DNA of 64,000 nucleotides from Shouchella sp047238345 (GCF_047238345.1 NZ_JBDFMQ010000001.1:3472001-3536000); one strand, 5' to 3'; shown: positions 1 through 8,735, counted from the stretch's first letter. Notes: a model not told the origin generated them from the sequence alone. Numbers and translations: made by a program.

Positions 1-249
1 CTTTTCACTTGCCCCTTGCGAAGTTCGTTCACAACGAAACGTTTCCTTCGCTTTCCTTTCGCTGAGAGCCTGAACCGTTTCATATGTGTCGTCTCCAAAG
101 CCTAAAAACAAATACCGTACGCCATCAATTTTGACAACATCGGTTCGATCTTTTACAAACATAAGTGCATAGGTTGGTTCTATTCGTGAGCCGATTTGAC
201 CTTTTTTCCGTTTAACAAAAATCCCTCTTGCTTTAAAGAAATGGATCAT
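1..249 (-). CDS. Partial hypothetical protein (C-terminus outside window)
   Basis: An open frame starts with ATG at 249 behind an AGGAG box and stays open to the window edge, giving at least 83 residues. The visible part begins MIHFFKARGIFVKRKKGQIG and is basic, with many Lys and Arg, and has no signal peptide or membrane segment. I do not recognise the family. It begins 13 bases after the TetR gene on the same strand, so the two are probably co-transcribed. The 3' end and the true length cannot be seen. Confidence 0.55.
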   Translation of the reverse strand, partial: MIHFFKARGIFVKRKKGQIGSRIEPTYALMFVKDRTDVVKIDGVRYLFLGFGDDTYETVQALSERKAKETFRCERTSQGASEK

Positions 250-262
250 TTCCTACAGCTCC

Positions 263-844
263 TTATGCTTTAATTCCACGCCAATACACTTTCCAAGATT
301 TTTTTGCCTGTTCAATAATGTCTTCAGGAGCGTAAAACACAACTTCTGTTACGAGACCTTCAATGAGCGCAAAATATGTGTACGCCATTGTTTCTGCACC
401 TAGTTCATTGGTCAAAATACCCTTTTGTTGTCCGTCTCTCATCAATTCAGTTAAAAGACCTCGCACTTTACGCTCTGTTTCTCCTAACGTATCGGTTAAC
501 TGCTTTGCCAGTGGTTGAGGTGGATATTGTAAGAAACGACTGTAAAATTGGTTCCCTGCATCATCTTGGGTCCAGTCATGAACATACGTTAGAAAAGCTT
601 TGTAGAGCTGCTTTTCAATTCCTACGTTCCCTTGGTCGAGGGATTCCTCAATAAACTTGACGTAATCCGTTGACATGTCCATCACCAAATCCAAGAACAG
701 TGATTCTTTGTTTTTATAATGCGCATATAGCGAAGGTTTCTTGATCCCAACATTTTCAGCGATATTCGCCATAGATGTGCCTTCATATCCTAATAACGCA
801 AAAAGTTCCAAACTCTCTTTTTTAATTTTTTCTTTAGTATGCAT
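263..844 (-). CDS. TetR/AcrR family transcriptional repressor
   Basis: This 193-residue DNA-binding repressor has the TetR N-terminal helix-turn-helix at about residues 5-50, with the family signature G-Y-E-G-T followed by I-A-x-x-V-G-I-K-K-P-S-L-Y-A-H-Y. The C-terminal half is the variable ligand-binding domain. I chose ATG at 844, seven bases behind AAAGGGG; a longer frame from TTG at 868 has no ribosome binding site. It is divergent from an MFS exporter and probably represses that exporter and itself. Two inverted repeats in the divergent region (896-905 and 963-984) are candidate operators. The inducing ligand is not predictable. Confidence 0.9.
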   Translation of the reverse strand: MHTKEKIKKESLELFALLGYEGTSMANIAENVGIKKPSLYAHYKNKESLFLDLVMDMSTDYVKFIEESLDQGNVGIEKQLYKAFLTYVHDWTQDDAGNQFYSRFLQYPPQPLAKQLTDTLGETERKVRGLLTELMRDGQQKGILTNELGAETMAYTYFALIEGLVTEVVFYAPEDIIEQAKKSWKVYWRGIKA

Positions 845-895
845 ATCATTCCCCTTTACATCATTCAACGTTTGCGATATAATCCTGATCTAACG

Positions 896-905
896 ACCGA
901 TCGGT
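896..905. promoter_or_regulatory. Palindrome, likely TetR operator at the tetR promoter
   Basis: ACCGATCGGT is a perfect 10-bp palindrome inside a wider imperfect CTA...TAG frame. It lies just downstream of the predicted tetR transcription start, a position suited to autoregulation. Assignment to this TetR is inferred. Confidence 0.5.
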
Positions 906-918
906 AGGATACACCATC

Positions 919-947
919 ATTGTACTGATTTTTTTTTGTCTTGTAAA
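919..947 (-). promoter_or_regulatory. Sigma-A promoter of the tetR gene
   Basis: On the minus strand TTTACA (942-947) and TACAAT (919-924) are separated by 17 bases. The start would fall near 912, immediately before the ACCGATCGGT palindrome. Confidence 0.6.
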
Positions 948-962
948 GCCAGCTTACACGTT

Positions 963-984
963 AAACCTACCTACCGTTAGGTTT
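963..984. promoter_or_regulatory. Inverted repeat, likely TetR operator for the MFS gene
   Basis: AAACCTA (963-969) faces TTAGGTTT (977-984); the inner core is ACCTA-CCGT-TAGGT (969-982). It lies about 60 bases before the MFS start codon. The CTA-N4-TAG core is shared with the operator of a second TetR module at 29218-29241. Confidence 0.55.
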
Positions 985-1045
985 TTGTACATGATCAACC
1001 ATGAATCGGTCATACTATTCTTATCGAATTAAAGGAGATCATACT

Positions 1046-2251
1046 ATGGCACAAACCTCTTTATTTAAGAACCGCACCTTCGTGCTCCTGCTCATTGCAG
1101 GTATTTTTGCCGTCGTTGGTTTCAGCATGTTCTTAACAACAACGACATGGTATGTGGTCACGATTCTTGGATCTGCAAGCTCTTTAGGTATTGTCTTAAT
1201 TGCAGCAACGGTTCCTCGATTATTGATGATGACATTCGGTGGTGTTGTTGCTGATAAATATAAAAAAACGACTATCATGTTCGGAACCAACTTAGCACAA
1301 GGAATCTTATTATTATCGATCTATTTCCTTGTTGACTTAGACCAGATGACTTTTCTCATCTTACTAGGGTTAGCCGCTATTTTTGGAACGCTAGATGCAT
1401 TTTTCGGACCAGCAAGTTCATCAATGATTCCTAAAATTGTTCCAAAAGAACAGCTCCAAAAAGCCAACGCCTATTTCCAAGGAGTTGACCAAGTTTCTTT
1501 CATCCTTGGCCCGATTTTAGCTGGGTTAATTATGGAATCTGGCACTGTTGCAACGAGCTATCTCGTCGCCACAATTCTTGTTTTCCTATCTGCGGTTGTG
1601 ATTTTCCCACCATTTATTAAAGAAGCACCTGTGGAAAATCAAGTGAAACAAAGCCCGCTTAAAGACTTACGTGAAGGATTTAGCTATATTAAGAGCTCAA
1701 ATTTCTTATTAGTCGGCTTGCTCGTGTTAATTACACTGAACTTTTTCGTCTTTGGCGCACTCCATATTGCGATTCCATTACTCGTTGATCTGCACGGTGG
1801 AACGCCAATTAACTTGAGTTACATGGAAGTAAGCTTAGGTGTAGGGATGGTTATAAGTACATTCCTTCTAAGTTCAATTCAAATTAAAAGACGCGGCTTT
1901 ACATCGTTGATGGGGCTATTTGCTTCTGTCGGTACGTTACTCATTTTTAGTATCGCACCAAACTTATTAACATTGACGATCGTCGTGTTCTTCATTGGTT
2001 TCTCGATGTCGTTTGTTTATATTCCATTTTTCACAGCAGCTCAAGAAAATACCGAAGGCCGTCTAATGGGACGAGTGATGAGCATTATCTTCCTAGCCAT
2101 GAACGGATTTGATCCAATTGCATATGGATTAGTTAGTGCGCTTGTTGCAGCAAATGTCAGCATCCAGCTTATCTTGTTTAGCCTTGGAGTTGCTGGTCTA
2201 CTCATTGCCTTCATTGTGAAATTCAAAGCACCACATTACGCAAAGTCTTAA
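1046..2251 (+). CDS. MFS transporter, probable drug/metabolite exporter
   Basis: A 401-residue polytopic membrane protein of the major facilitator superfamily, with about 12 hydrophobic segments. The A-D-K-Y-K-K loop after segment 2 matches the conserved MFS loop position. It resembles the MFS_3 (EntS-like) group of proton-driven exporters. The start is ATG 1046, eight bases after AAAGGAG (1031-1037); an upstream in-frame ATG at 1001 has no good ribosome binding site. The gene is divergent from a TetR repressor with an inverted repeat in between, the usual layout of an inducible efflux pump. The substrate cannot be told from sequence. Confidence 0.88.
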   Translation: MAQTSLFKNRTFVLLLIAGIFAVVGFSMFLTTTTWYVVTILGSASSLGIVLIAATVPRLLMMTFGGVVADKYKKTTIMFGTNLAQGILLLSIYFLVDLDQMTFLILLGLAAIFGTLDAFFGPASSSMIPKIVPKEQLQKANAYFQGVDQVSFILGPILAGLIMESGTVATSYLVATILVFLSAVVIFPPFIKEAPVENQVKQSPLKDLREGFSYIKSSNFLLVGLLVLITLNFFVFGALHIAIPLLVDLHGGTPINLSYMEVSLGVGMVISTFLLSSIQIKRRGFTSLMGLFASVGTLLIFSIAPNLLTLTIVVFFIGFSMSFVYIPFFTAAQENTEGRLMGRVMSIIFLAMNGFDPIAYGLVSALVAANVSIQLILFSLGVAGLLIAFIVKFKAPHYAKS

Positions 2252-2255
2252 ACTT

Positions 2256-2291
2256 AAAACCTATCGACTCTTGTCGGTAGGTTTTGTTTTT
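2256..2291 (+). terminator. Rho-independent terminator after the MFS gene
   Basis: AAAACCTATCGAC pairs with GTCGGTAGGTTTT around a TCTT loop and is followed by a T-rich tract, five bases after the stop codon. Confidence 0.85.
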
Positions 2292-2687
2292 ATCTATTTG
2301 AATGAATGCATTTCATAACGCAAAATTGGTTCAAAACATGAACAGTTTATTTAAAATAGCATACACTTCCACTATCAGTTTTGCGCTCACGGTGTCTTCT
2401 TTGTTTCGAGCATAACAGCAGCCATAATGAATTTGACACCCTTATAAACTTTTGGAATTCTAAATTCATGTCGAAAAATATTTACAACACGATATGCTGC
2501 CTTATTTATGCAACCGTTTGCCCTTTATTTTCAAGGAAAGACAAGCTATACATGCACCAATTGCACGCCTAGACTCGTTCTTTCCCAGTAATATTCTATC
2601 TGTTGTCCAACATAAACAGTCCTTCTTCTACATACTCCTTTAGTAATGCGTTTGCTTTCTATTATGCGCTCAAGGGGGAGAATGTAA
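2292..2687 (+). other. Gene-free leader region of the maltodextrin locus
   Basis: About 400 bases with no convincing coding frame. It is AT-rich and holds a candidate promoter and LacI-type operator at 2481-2521 and the ribosome binding site of mdxE at 2674-2680. I see no riboswitch or RNA gene. Confidence 0.5.
2481..2521 (+). promoter_or_regulatory. Candidate promoter with LacI/MalR-type operator for mdxE
   Basis: TTTACA (2481-2486) and TATTTA (2503-2508) are 16 bases apart. Directly after them is GCAACCGTTTGC (2510-2521), with GCAA/TTGC arms around a CG-centred spacer, as in operators of LacI-family maltose regulators (GCAAACGTTTGC type). The position over the start site suits a repressor. 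The regulator gene is not in the window. Confidence 0.45.
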
Positions 2688-4007
2688 ATGGTGTTCAAAA
2701 AAACAGTTGGTACACTCATTTCAGGAGCATTGTTAACGAGTTTTTTAGTTGGTTGTAATGGTGGAGACAAGCAAGAGTCGGAAACAACAGAACCAAGTGA
2801 CCCTAATAACGAACCAACTGAAGAAGCTCTGGTGCCTGAGGAAGGTGCTCACCTTGTTCTTTGGGATAATAGTGATGAAGAAGCAGAATGGGCTTCTGTA
2901 GTAGCTGAAGAGTTTGAAGCAGAATACGGAGTACCCGTTGAAGTACAAGAAGTTGGACATACAGAAGCCTCAACAAAATTAGAAACAGATGGACCTGCTG
3001 GACTCGGCGCCGATGTCTTTAATTCCGCCCATGACCATTTAGGAAAAATGGTTTCTGCAGGCCTTGTTTATGAGAATTATTATGCAAACGATTACAAAGA
3101 TACATTTATGGATGCCGCCATTAGCGGAACATCGTATACCGATAAAGATGGAAATTATCAGCTCTATGGTTATCCAATTGCCATTGAAACATATGCGCTT
3201 TTTTACAATAAAGATATCGTTGAAGAACCACCTGCTACATGGGAAGAGTTGTTTGCCAGTGCGAAAGCATTCCAAGAAGAATCTACAAGTAGTGAACGAA
3301 CATTTGGCTTTATGATGGAACCGGCGAATTTTTATTATACCCATGCTTTTATGGCAGGCTACGGAGGTTACGTATTTGGCGATAACAACACGAACCCTGA
3401 AGACCTTGGAATAGATAATGAAGGCGCAATTCAGTCTGGCGAATTTTTAAAGACGATGCATGATGAATTACTTCCACTCGCTATTGAAGATATTACGTAT
3501 GACGTAATTTCATCCTTTTTCAATGATGGGAATTTAGCTTATCGCATTTCGGGTCCTTGGGATGTACACAATCATCAAAATGCTGGTGTGAATTTTGGGG
3601 TTGCCCCCCTTCCATTACTTGAAAACGGAGAAGCGCCACAATCCTATTCCGGTATCAAAGCCTACTACGTAAATTCTTATAGTGAATACCCGATGGCTGC
3701 TACATTGCTTGCCCAATTTGCTTCGAGTGAAGAAATGTTGTTAAAACGCTATGAAATCACCGGGCAGCTTCCACCTGTTGAGTCGTTAATTGATCATGAA
3801 ACGATTCAAGCAGATGAGATTTCAACGGCATTTTTAGAACAAGCGTTAGAAGCGGTCCCGATGCCGAATATGCCAGAAATGATGTCTGTTTGGGGGCCTA
3901 TGCAAGTTGCTTATACATCCATCTGGAATGATGGCATGGACCCAGAGCAAGCGCTCAAATCTGCTCGCGAGCAGATTGAAGATGCCATTGAAACACAGAA
4001 TCGTTAG
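2688..4007 (+). CDS. mdxE: Maltodextrin ABC transporter substrate-binding lipoprotein
   Basis: A 439-residue extracellular sugar-binding protein of the MalE type. The N-terminus has a lipoprotein signal ending L-V-G-C (Cys23), then an acidic Ser/Glu/Pro linker. The mature domain starts with H-L-V-L-W-D and has the family segment Y-P-I-A-I-E-T-Y-A-L-F-Y-N-K-D. GGGGGAG stands before the ATG. It precedes permease genes matching MdxF and MdxG, so its probable ligands are maltose and maltodextrins delivered to them. A hairpin-forming repeat separates it from mdxF. The MdxE assignment rests on family and neighbours; other oligosaccharides are possible. Confidence 0.88.
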   Translation: MVFKKTVGTLISGALLTSFLVGCNGGDKQESETTEPSDPNNEPTEEALVPEEGAHLVLWDNSDEEAEWASVVAEEFEAEYGVPVEVQEVGHTEASTKLETDGPAGLGADVFNSAHDHLGKMVSAGLVYENYYANDYKDTFMDAAISGTSYTDKDGNYQLYGYPIAIETYALFYNKDIVEEPPATWEELFASAKAFQEESTSSERTFGFMMEPANFYYTHAFMAGYGGYVFGDNNTNPEDLGIDNEGAIQSGEFLKTMHDELLPLAIEDITYDVISSFFNDGNLAYRISGPWDVHNHQNAGVNFGVAPLPLLENGEAPQSYSGIKAYYVNSYSEYPMAATLLAQFASSEEMLLKRYEITGQLPPVESLIDHETIQADEISTAFLEQALEAVPMPNMPEMMSVWGPMQVAYTSIWNDGMDPEQALKSAREQIEDAIETQNR

Positions 4008-4036
4008 ATCTTAAATAATCCATAAACTTCCAATTG

Positions 4037-4138
4037 GTTTGTTTTTTGGCGGACGCTTTCCGTGGGGCACACCGTGAGCCACTACGTTGTCTCACCGGCA
4101 CACGGTTCCCACTGGAGTCGTCGCCATTTTAAACAAAC
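4037..4138. repeat. Hairpin-forming dispersed repeat (MITE-like)
   Basis: The outer ends are inverted repeats: GTTTGTTTTTTGGCGG at 4037 faces CGCCATTTTAAACAAAC ending at 4138. Inside are GGACGCTTTCCGTGGGG and CCCACTGGAGTCG, which resemble a non-coding repeat I know from genomes of Bacillus relatives (recalled, not searched). It is richer in G+C than its surroundings and has no reading frame. It sits in the 257-base gap between mdxE and mdxF. Confidence 0.6.
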
Positions 4139-4264
4139 AAGTGTAACACGACCTTTTCAAAAGTGTACATGAATAAACGAGTCTTGTTTCCGACTTATCT
4201 ATTCAATTATGGAATTTACGTTATATTCGCTTATACCTTCTACGCTATAAAGGAGTGAAGACAC

Positions 4265-5566
4265 ATGCGTAGTCATAAAAATCTCGGAACGCTGCTATCG
4301 ATTTTCTTCATGGGATTTGGACAGCTTTACCACCGTCAATATCTTAAAGGTTGCATATTTATTGCTTTAGAAATCTACTTACTATTATTCTGGACTTTGC
4401 CCTTTCGCAATGCCATGTGGGGACTCTATACATTAGGGGAGACTGAGCAAACACGAGTAGGATTTAACATTGTTCAAGGTGATCACTCGATTTTTTTACT
4501 CATTGAAGGGATTATTTTCTTACTATGTGGACTGTTGTTTTTGTGGATGTATTATTTATCCATACGTGATGCTCGTAAAGTAGGATTTCAACGAGATCAG
4601 GGAAAGAAACCCCATACGTTTAAACAAACGCTTCATTTTCTTTCAGATAAAGGTTTTCCCTATTTCTTATTAATGCCATCTGTTTTATTTACTGCATTTC
4701 TTACGATTTTACCGCTTATTTTTGGGGTCGCGATTGCATTTACAAATTATTCGGCTCCAAACCATATTCCTCCAGCATCGTTAGTCGACTGGGTCGGCTT
4801 TCAAACGTTCATTGATCTATTTAATATGAAAACGTGGAACCGCACATTCCTTGGCGTCTTTTCATGGACCATTATTTGGGCAATCTTGGCAACTGTTACA
4901 ACGTTCTTTGTTGGATTATTCTTTGCTGTATTACTAAATTCAAAAGGAATTCGCTTTCAAAAATTTTGGCGCAGTATCTATATTTTGCCTTGGGCCATTC
5001 CGACGTTCGTCTCCATTTTAATTATGCGAAATTTATTCAATGGCGAATTCGGACCAATTAATCAATACTTTGAATTTCTTGGACTTGCTGCTGTCCCTTG
5101 GTTGAGTGATCCGAACTGGGCAAAATTCACCCTTGTCCTCGTTAACATTTGGTTTGGTTTTCCATTCTGGATGGTGTTAATGAGCGGCGTGATGACGAGT
5201 ATTGACCGTGAGTTGTATCAAGCGGCAGAGGTGGATGGCGCAAACGGACGACAGCGATTTTGGCGAATTACACTTCCGATTGTGATGTTCTCGACAGCCC
5301 CATTGCTCATTATGAACTTTGCAGGCAATTTCAATAATTTTAATTTGATCTATTTGCTCACTCAAGGAGGACCTGTTAACGTCAACTATTCTTATGCAGG
5401 TTCAACGGATATTTTGATTTCTTGGATCTATAAGCTAACGCTCGACCAGAGCCAGTTTGCCATTGCATCGGTGATCTCGATCTTAATCTTCCTTGCGCTC
5501 GCCGCCATTTCGATCTGGAACTTCAGACGGACTCGAGCGTTTAAAGAGGAGGATACGATGCTATGA
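4265..5566 (+). CDS. mdxF: Maltodextrin ABC transporter permease MdxF
   Basis: A 433-residue inner-membrane permease of the MalF type, close in length to B. subtilis MdxF. Two or three extra N-terminal hydrophobic segments precede a conserved core of six. The cytoplasmic EAA loop reads A-A-E-V-D-G-A-N-G-R-Q-R-F-W-R-I-T-L-P, the docking site for the ATPase. The ATG follows AAAGGAG. Its end overlaps the start of mdxG by four bases (ATGA), so the two are translationally coupled and should form the heterodimeric channel served by MdxE. No ATPase gene is present. Confidence 0.92.
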   Translation: MRSHKNLGTLLSIFFMGFGQLYHRQYLKGCIFIALEIYLLLFWTLPFRNAMWGLYTLGETEQTRVGFNIVQGDHSIFLLIEGIIFLLCGLLFLWMYYLSIRDARKVGFQRDQGKKPHTFKQTLHFLSDKGFPYFLLMPSVLFTAFLTILPLIFGVAIAFTNYSAPNHIPPASLVDWVGFQTFIDLFNMKTWNRTFLGVFSWTIIWAILATVTTFFVGLFFAVLLNSKGIRFQKFWRSIYILPWAIPTFVSILIMRNLFNGEFGPINQYFEFLGLAAVPWLSDPNWAKFTLVLVNIWFGFPFWMVLMSGVMTSIDRELYQAAEVDGANGRQRFWRITLPIVMFSTAPLLIMNFAGNFNNFNLIYLLTQGGPVNVNYSYAGSTDILISWIYKLTLDQSQFAIASVISILIFLALAAISIWNFRRTRAFKEEDTML

Positions 5567-6471
5567 CACGCAAACAAAAAGAACGTCTGGGCTCATTCTT
5601 AAAGCACCTTCTCTTAGTACTTGTTGCCATTTTCACCATTTATCCAGTTATTTGGATTGTGATGGGCTCGTTTAATCCTGGAACCTCCTTATTTGCCGCA
5701 CAAATAATACCAGGCATGGACTGGACTTTGTTTTGGGAAGGGGTACGTCACTTTAGCCCGAGCACCATGTTAGAAGCATTTAGCTCCATTCGCCTCTCGC
5801 TCGCTCATTACAGTCATCTTTTTAGCGAGACACAGTATTTATTGTGGTATAAAAATACGCTTAAGATTGCATTTTGGAATATGATTTTATCTACATTCCT
5901 TGTTGTGACAGCAGCATATGCCTTTAGTCGTTTTCGCTTCCCAGGACGAAAGCAAGGACTTATGGCGATGCTTGTCCTGCAAATGTTCCCTGGTTTTATG
6001 GGCATGATTGCAATTTATATTTTATTGTTACAGTTAAATTTGCTTGATAACCATTGGGGATTGATCCTTGTCTATGCTGGTGGCTCTATTCCGTTTAATG
6101 CATGGCTCGTAAAAGGGTATTTTGATACATTACCTAAAAGCTTAGAAGAAGCAGCCAAAATCGATGGTGCTTCAAACACGACGATCTTTGCCCGTGTGTT
6201 AATGCCGTTGTCCGTGCCCATTCTTGTTTTCGTTGCCGTCTCAAACTTTATTGGGCCATGGATGGACTTTATCTTCGCTCGACTCGTGTTACGATCGAAT
6301 GAAAACAAGACTCTCGCAATTGGTTTATTCGAAATGGTCACAGGACGTGGGAACACAGAATTTACGTTATTTGCTGCAGGAGCGGTTCTTGTTGCAGTCC
6401 CTATTACCATTCTGTTCATGATGTTTCAACGATTTATGGTGGAGGGGCTTAAAGCAGGTGCAAATAAGTAA
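5563..6471 (+). CDS. mdxG: Maltodextrin ABC transporter permease MdxG
   Basis: A 302-residue permease of the MalG type with about six membrane segments. The EAA loop is E-E-A-A-K-I-D-G-A-S-N-T-T-I-F-A-R-V-L-M-P. It carries an extra hydrophilic stretch near residues 45-85 compared with short MalG proteins. It overlaps mdxF by four bases and partners with it. Downstream, 73 bases without a terminator lead to a ferritin-like gene, so transcription may continue into it. The energy-coupling ATPase must come from elsewhere, most likely an MsmX-type multitask ATPase as in B. subtilis. Confidence 0.92.
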   Translation: MTRKQKERLGSFLKHLLLVLVAIFTIYPVIWIVMGSFNPGTSLFAAQIIPGMDWTLFWEGVRHFSPSTMLEAFSSIRLSLAHYSHLFSETQYLLWYKNTLKIAFWNMILSTFLVVTAAYAFSRFRFPGRKQGLMAMLVLQMFPGFMGMIAIYILLLQLNLLDNHWGLILVYAGGSIPFNAWLVKGYFDTLPKSLEEAAKIDGASNTTIFARVLMPLSVPILVFVAVSNFIGPWMDFIFARLVLRSNENKTLAIGLFEMVTGRGNTEFTLFAAGAVLVAVPITILFMMFQRFMVEGLKAGANK

Positions 6472-6544
6472 GCCACATCGTGTATAGAGTAGCCAAAACC
6501 TCCATACTACTAAGAAAAAAGTTGCACGAAAGGAAGGCACACCC

Positions 6545-6985
6545 ATGCACATGGATGCACATGAAGTGGAAACGTTAAATCAATTATTGGAAGGGCAATA
6601 CATGGGGATTCATACGTATGAGCACTATTTAAAACATCTCTCAGAAGACTCCTCTTTGCACGAAACCATGTCTCATATACATGATGATTTAGAAGAACAT
6701 GCTTCGTTACTCGCAACCCGTATTCGAGACCTCGACGGTGTACCGGTGAAAAATGAAGGCACATTTGGAACAATTCAACGCTGGATGAGCGAAGTGTTCG
6801 ATCACCCTCATGGCGAACAAGATATTTTAAAACACGCGATTAAAGGCGAAAACATTTACGGCATTCGGATGTCGGAAAAAATCGCGAGGCACGGTCTCGA
6901 TGAGGAAAGTTTAGCTGTCGTGCACCGTATTATCGATGAACAGCGTGAGCATGTGGATACGTTAAAAAGCAAACTCCATCATTAA
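6545..6985 (+). CDS. DUF2383/ferritin-like domain protein
   Basis: A 146-residue soluble helical protein, rich in Glu and His, with E-x-Y-M-G-I-H-T-Y-E-H-Y near the start, a D-D-L-E-E-H motif near residue 48 and D-E-Q-R-E-H-V-D near the end. Paired Glu/His motifs on predicted helices fit the ferritin-like/PA2169-type DUF2383 group. These proteins are thought to bind metal or act under stress; the exact role is unknown. AGGAAGG lies seven bases before the ATG. It follows the mdx permeases with no terminator between and ends at a strong terminator, so it may be the last gene of that transcript. Confidence 0.7.
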   Translation: MHMDAHEVETLNQLLEGQYMGIHTYEHYLKHLSEDSSLHETMSHIHDDLEEHASLLATRIRDLDGVPVKNEGTFGTIQRWMSEVFDHPHGEQDILKHAIKGENIYGIRMSEKIARHGLDEESLAVVHRIIDEQREHVDTLKSKLHH

Positions 6986-6990
6986 AGAAA

Positions 6991-7021
6991 GACCAGCTGA
7001 TTAGCCAGCTGGCCTTTTTTT
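6991..7021. terminator. Terminator between the ferritin-like and amylase genes
   Basis: GACCAGCTG pairs with CAGCTGGCC around ATTAGC and is followed by a T run on the plus strand. It lies between two convergent genes and the stem could serve both, though the T tract is better on the plus strand. Confidence 0.85.
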
Positions 7022-8573
7022 ATTCTTTGCTGTATATGACCGTAGAATACGGCGGTAGAGTTAATGATTCGTTTTCTTCGTTTAAACCGTTAGAGTGATA
7101 GTAAAGACTATTCCATTCGGCTGGCTTTTCCACATCGACCTCTTCACCTGACACATTATGAAGGACGAGTAACGTTTCGTCATCTAACACACGTTCAAAC
7201 GTAACAAGGCCGTCCTGTTTCACATCGGAAACAGCTACTTCGCCATCCATTAATACCCGATGACTTCTTCTTACCGCAACTTGTTCTTTATAATGGAGAA
7301 GCAAAGAATGTTCATTTTTAAGCTGTGACTCAACGGCGACTTTTTCGCGATCCGTGCTGTAGACTCGGTCAATCCAACTCGTCTCTTCTGCACTTTTTTC
7401 CTTCTTCCAAATCATTGGTTCGCGGATGTGCTCATCAGGCTTCATCCCTTCTAATCCAACCTCTTCCCCATAGTAAAGATACGGATTTCCAGGCAACGTT
7501 AATAAGAGCGATGCCGCCATTTTTGCGTGCTCTTCATTTCCGTTAAGCTGACTCATGACCCGATCCATGTCGTGGTTTGATAAAAATGTACTGTCCACAT
7601 AGCTGTCCGTTACGGAAGCGAAATGGCTCCGCACTTTTTCCAAGCTGGAGGCAATGCCTGTATCCCTTTCCTGTTGAACCGCGGATAGTAACCTTGCGGA
7701 CAAATCAAAATTAAAGCCACTGTCCAATCCTTGTAAATACTGTCCAACGATAGAGGCGCTATCCCACACTTCTCCAACGAGCATCGAGCCCGGTTTGACC
7801 GACTCAACATGCTCACTAAAATCGCTCCATAACGCCACATTTTCATCGTGGTGATTCTCGATCTGATAAGAGCTATATAAATATTTTGCTGCGTCTAAAC
7901 GAAAGCCGTCTAACCCGACTTCCTCTAACCAAAATGCACTTGCGTCTTTAAACTCATCCATGACTTGAGGGTTGGCAAAATTCATGTCCGGCATGCCGTG
8001 CCAGAATACCCCTTCATATTTCGGTTCACCATCTCCATGCCAAACCGGTTGGTGCCAATCCCCAACTTGATTGAGGTTTGTTGTTTCATCGCTCCAAACA
8101 TAGTAATCCCGATACGTCTCATCCCCTGCCAATGCTTTTTGAAACCATGGGTGATCATACGAACTATGATTCATAACAAAATCCATGATTACCTCAATGT
8201 CACGCTTATGAGCCTCTTCCACAAACACCTTCATATCCTCGACTGACCCATATTCAGGATGGATCGCTTTATAATCTGTTACATCGTAGCCATGATAACT
8301 AGGTGACGGGTTTATAGGCATAAGCCAAATCCCATTCACACCAAGCTCTTGTAAGTAATCTAATTTTTCCGTAGCCCCTTTTAAATCGCCAATGCCGTCT
8401 CCATCGCCGTCTGCAAACGCTCGCACAAAAATTTCATAATAGACGCGGCTATTTACATCTTCAACAAAGGCTTGTTCTTTTGACCACTTCATTTGTGCAT
8501 CCTCCTCCTGTAGCGCGTTGCTACAACCGCTGGCGAGTAAGACTGGCACGATCAATGCTAGTACTTTTTTCAT
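7020..8573 (-). CDS. Secreted lipoprotein alpha-amylase, glycoside hydrolase family 13
   Basis: A 517-residue GH13 enzyme that should cleave alpha-1,4-glucans outside the cell and feed maltodextrins to the adjacent Mdx importer. The signal peptide ends L-A-S-G-C (Cys17), so it is probably anchored as a lipoprotein. GH13 regions I-IV are visible: D-F-V-M-N-H, G-F-R-L-D-A-A-K-Y (nucleophile Asp), G-E-V-W (acid/base Glu) and F-L-S-N-H-D. N-terminal D-G-D-G-D-G-I-G-D is a typical calcium-binding loop. The start at 8573 gives the signal peptide; the longer frame to 8684 would run through a predicted cre site. The subfamily may be GH13_36. Confidence 0.92.
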   Translation of the reverse strand: MKKVLALIVPVLLASGCSNALQEEDAQMKWSKEQAFVEDVNSRVYYEIFVRAFADGDGDGIGDLKGATEKLDYLQELGVNGIWLMPINPSPSYHGYDVTDYKAIHPEYGSVEDMKVFVEEAHKRDIEVIMDFVMNHSSYDHPWFQKALAGDETYRDYYVWSDETTNLNQVGDWHQPVWHGDGEPKYEGVFWHGMPDMNFANPQVMDEFKDASAFWLEEVGLDGFRLDAAKYLYSSYQIENHHDENVALWSDFSEHVESVKPGSMLVGEVWDSASIVGQYLQGLDSGFNFDLSARLLSAVQQERDTGIASSLEKVRSHFASVTDSYVDSTFLSNHDMDRVMSQLNGNEEHAKMAASLLLTLPGNPYLYYGEEVGLEGMKPDEHIREPMIWKKEKSAEETSWIDRVYSTDREKVAVESQLKNEHSLLLHYKEQVAVRRSHRVLMDGEVAVSDVKQDGLVTFERVLDDETLLVLHNVSGEEVDVEKPAEWNSLYYHSNGLNEENESLTLPPYSTVIYSKE

Positions 8574-8682
8574 TGATGCAGCCACTCCTTTCAGTGAAAA
8601 ATATCCTACATAGTTATATATGAATATCTTCCAAGCACTATGCCCGTGCAATGGGTTTCCTCCGACCTCGACGGTAAAGCTC

Positions 8683-8696
8683 ATTAAACGCTTACA
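8683..8696 (-). promoter_or_regulatory. cre-like CcpA site before the amylase gene
   Basis: Minus strand TGTAAGCGTTTAAT fits the cre consensus TGWNANCGNTNWCA except for the last two bases. It lies just downstream of the predicted amylase promoter, a position known for carbon catabolite repression. Confidence 0.5.
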
Positions 8697-8706
8697 TGGT
8701 TTCCGG

Positions 8707-8735
8707 ATTTAAATAATCGGTATTTTTTCGTACAA
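8707..8735 (-). promoter_or_regulatory. Sigma-A promoter of the amylase gene
   Basis: TTGTAC (8730-8735) and TTAAAT (8707-8712) on the minus strand are spaced 17 bases apart. The start falls close to the cre-like site. Confidence 0.5.

Noticed and set aside
1001..1045. Upstream ATG for the first MFS gene
   Set aside because: No ribosome binding site, and the added residues do not form a membrane or signal segment; ATG 1046 has AAAGGAG at ideal spacing.
2381..2572. 63-residue plus-strand frame in the region before mdxE
   Set aside because: Cys/His-rich translation without ribosome binding site, overlapping the predicted promoter and operator.
2546..2770. Minus-strand frame overlapping the mdxE start
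   Set aside because: It covers the mdxE promoter-leader and signal peptide in antisense and shows no coding features.
6072..6419. 115-residue minus-strand frame inside mdxG
   Set aside because: Antisense shadow of a well-supported permease gene, with no ribosome binding site or family features.
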